Assembly (NCBI GenBank): GCA_001777995.1
Contig: MFFV01000020.1
Coordinates: forward strand, 1-6,427
From: Candidatus Falkowbacteria bacterium RIFCSPLOWO2_02_FULL_45_15
Lineage (GTDB): Bacteria > Patescibacteriota > Patescibacteriia > Patescibacteriales > XYC2-FULL-47-12
Direction: 5' to 3'
DNA length: 6,427 nucleotides
The notes under the pieces were generated by a model. That model was not told the DNA's origin. It was given only the letters and a program-made list of their open reading frames with translations, and searched no databases. This document shows, in pieces, positions 6,051 to 6,427 of this stretch (position 1 is its first letter; every line of letters begins with the position of its first letter). The position numbers and the translations under genes were made by a program.

Positions 6051-6427
6051 TTAAACAAACTTATTAAATAATTCTATTTTTTTCCCGCTTAAAAGCGTAT
6101 ATAAAAACATATCCCCGATTTTTTGCCGGTAGTCGTATTCTTCCAGATCCATTACCGTCCAATTTATTTCCCAGCCAGCCGCCGCCTGAAAATTATCTAT
6201 CAATTTTTCTAGTCTTTTGTAATTAACTTTGCCTACAATGAGCATATCGACGTTTGCGGCCGTATCGCCGACGAATTTACCAGCCAAGACGACATAGTTA
6301 AGCCGGCCGATATTTTGTAATTTACGGCCAAAATCATTGAGCTCCAATACCTGCAGCTTGATGAATAAATTTTTTATTTCGGCAAAAAGAGTGAAATCAA
6401 CATTCGCGCGGTAATGTTTTACTTTGA
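6051..6427 (-). CDS. HTH/nucleotidyltransferase-like protein, C-terminal part only
   Basis: The frame is open from the right edge to TAA 6053-6051, giving 124 visible residues; the true start lies outside the window. A TTG at 6347 could serve as an internal start, but the upstream codons continue the same protein naturally (VKHYRANVDFTLFAEIKNLF), so I treat the gene as partial. The visible part resembles proteins that fuse a winged helix-turn-helix to a minimal nucleotidyltransferase fold. A Tyr-x-x-Asn-x-Asp-Phe linker and helix come first, then a beta strand (NYVVLAGKFVGD), then NVDMLIVG at about 6233-6254, where an SD-x-D-LLIVG type motif would be expected, then a helix (YKRLEKLIDNF), a strand (EINWTVMDLEEYDYR) and a C-terminal helix. 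The first Asp of the usual pair is Asn here, so catalysis is doubtful. It could be a transcriptional regulator of the operon. Family assignment is from recall. Confidence 0.82.
   Translation of the reverse strand, partial: KVKHYRANVDFTLFAEIKNLFIKLQVLELNDFGRKLQNIGRLNYVVLAGKFVGDTAANVDMLIVGKVNYKRLEKLIDNFQAAAGWEINWTVMDLEEYDYRQKIGDMFLYTLLSGKKIELFNKFV

Overview
The window reads as one strand of a Patescibacteria (CPR, Parcubacteria-like) genome fragment. Every supportable gene is on the minus strand, so transcription runs from right to left. The taxon call is an inference. It rests on a tightly packed run of small charged proteins, a possible helix-turn-helix/nucleotidyltransferase-type protein, a small helical protein resembling the DUF5663 family, a very large lysine/glutamate-rich protein of unknown function, the lack of clear Shine-Dalgarno sites, and standard TAA stops. 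No marker gene is present to prove it.

Layout in transcription order: (1) 6427-6051, the C-terminal part of a protein that resembles HTH plus minimal-nucleotidyltransferase proteins and starts outside the window; (2) 6045-5851, a 64-residue charged, proline-rich protein; (3) 5840-5505, a 111-residue helical DUF5663-like protein; (4) 5488-1, a giant protein of at least 1829 residues that is still open at the left edge. The gaps are 5, 10 and 16 bp, with no terminator or promoter visible between genes, so this looks like one operon.

The giant gene fills about 85% of the window. I read its frame codon by codon from the ATG at 5488 to the left edge and found no stop. Its product, from N to C terminus: a charged N-terminus; a mixed domain; two winged-helix-like domains (about 281-350 and 397-470); a Pro/Glu linker; a helical module bracketed by two copies of the same linker (562-658); a second acidic linker; a long helical region carrying an exact 6-residue tandem duplication (800-811); a Gly/Ala-rich hydrophobic stretch that could be a membrane hairpin (908-949); a helical middle with two weaker hydrophobic stretches; a Pro/Ala/Thr linker; a compact beta-rich domain (1418-1575); another Ala/Pro linker; and an alpha/beta C-terminal region (1649 onward) that is cut by the window.

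I cannot assign a function to the operon. The architecture suggests a long, modular, possibly membrane-associated protein with DNA- or protein-binding winged helices at its N-terminal end, encoded with two small partner-like proteins. The most distinctive structures are a 16-bp inverted repeat at the extreme left edge, a palindrome inside the giant gene, in-frame tandem duplications, and a short N-terminal motif shared by the giant protein and the 64-residue protein. No RNA genes, CRISPR arrays, insertion sequences or origins were seen.
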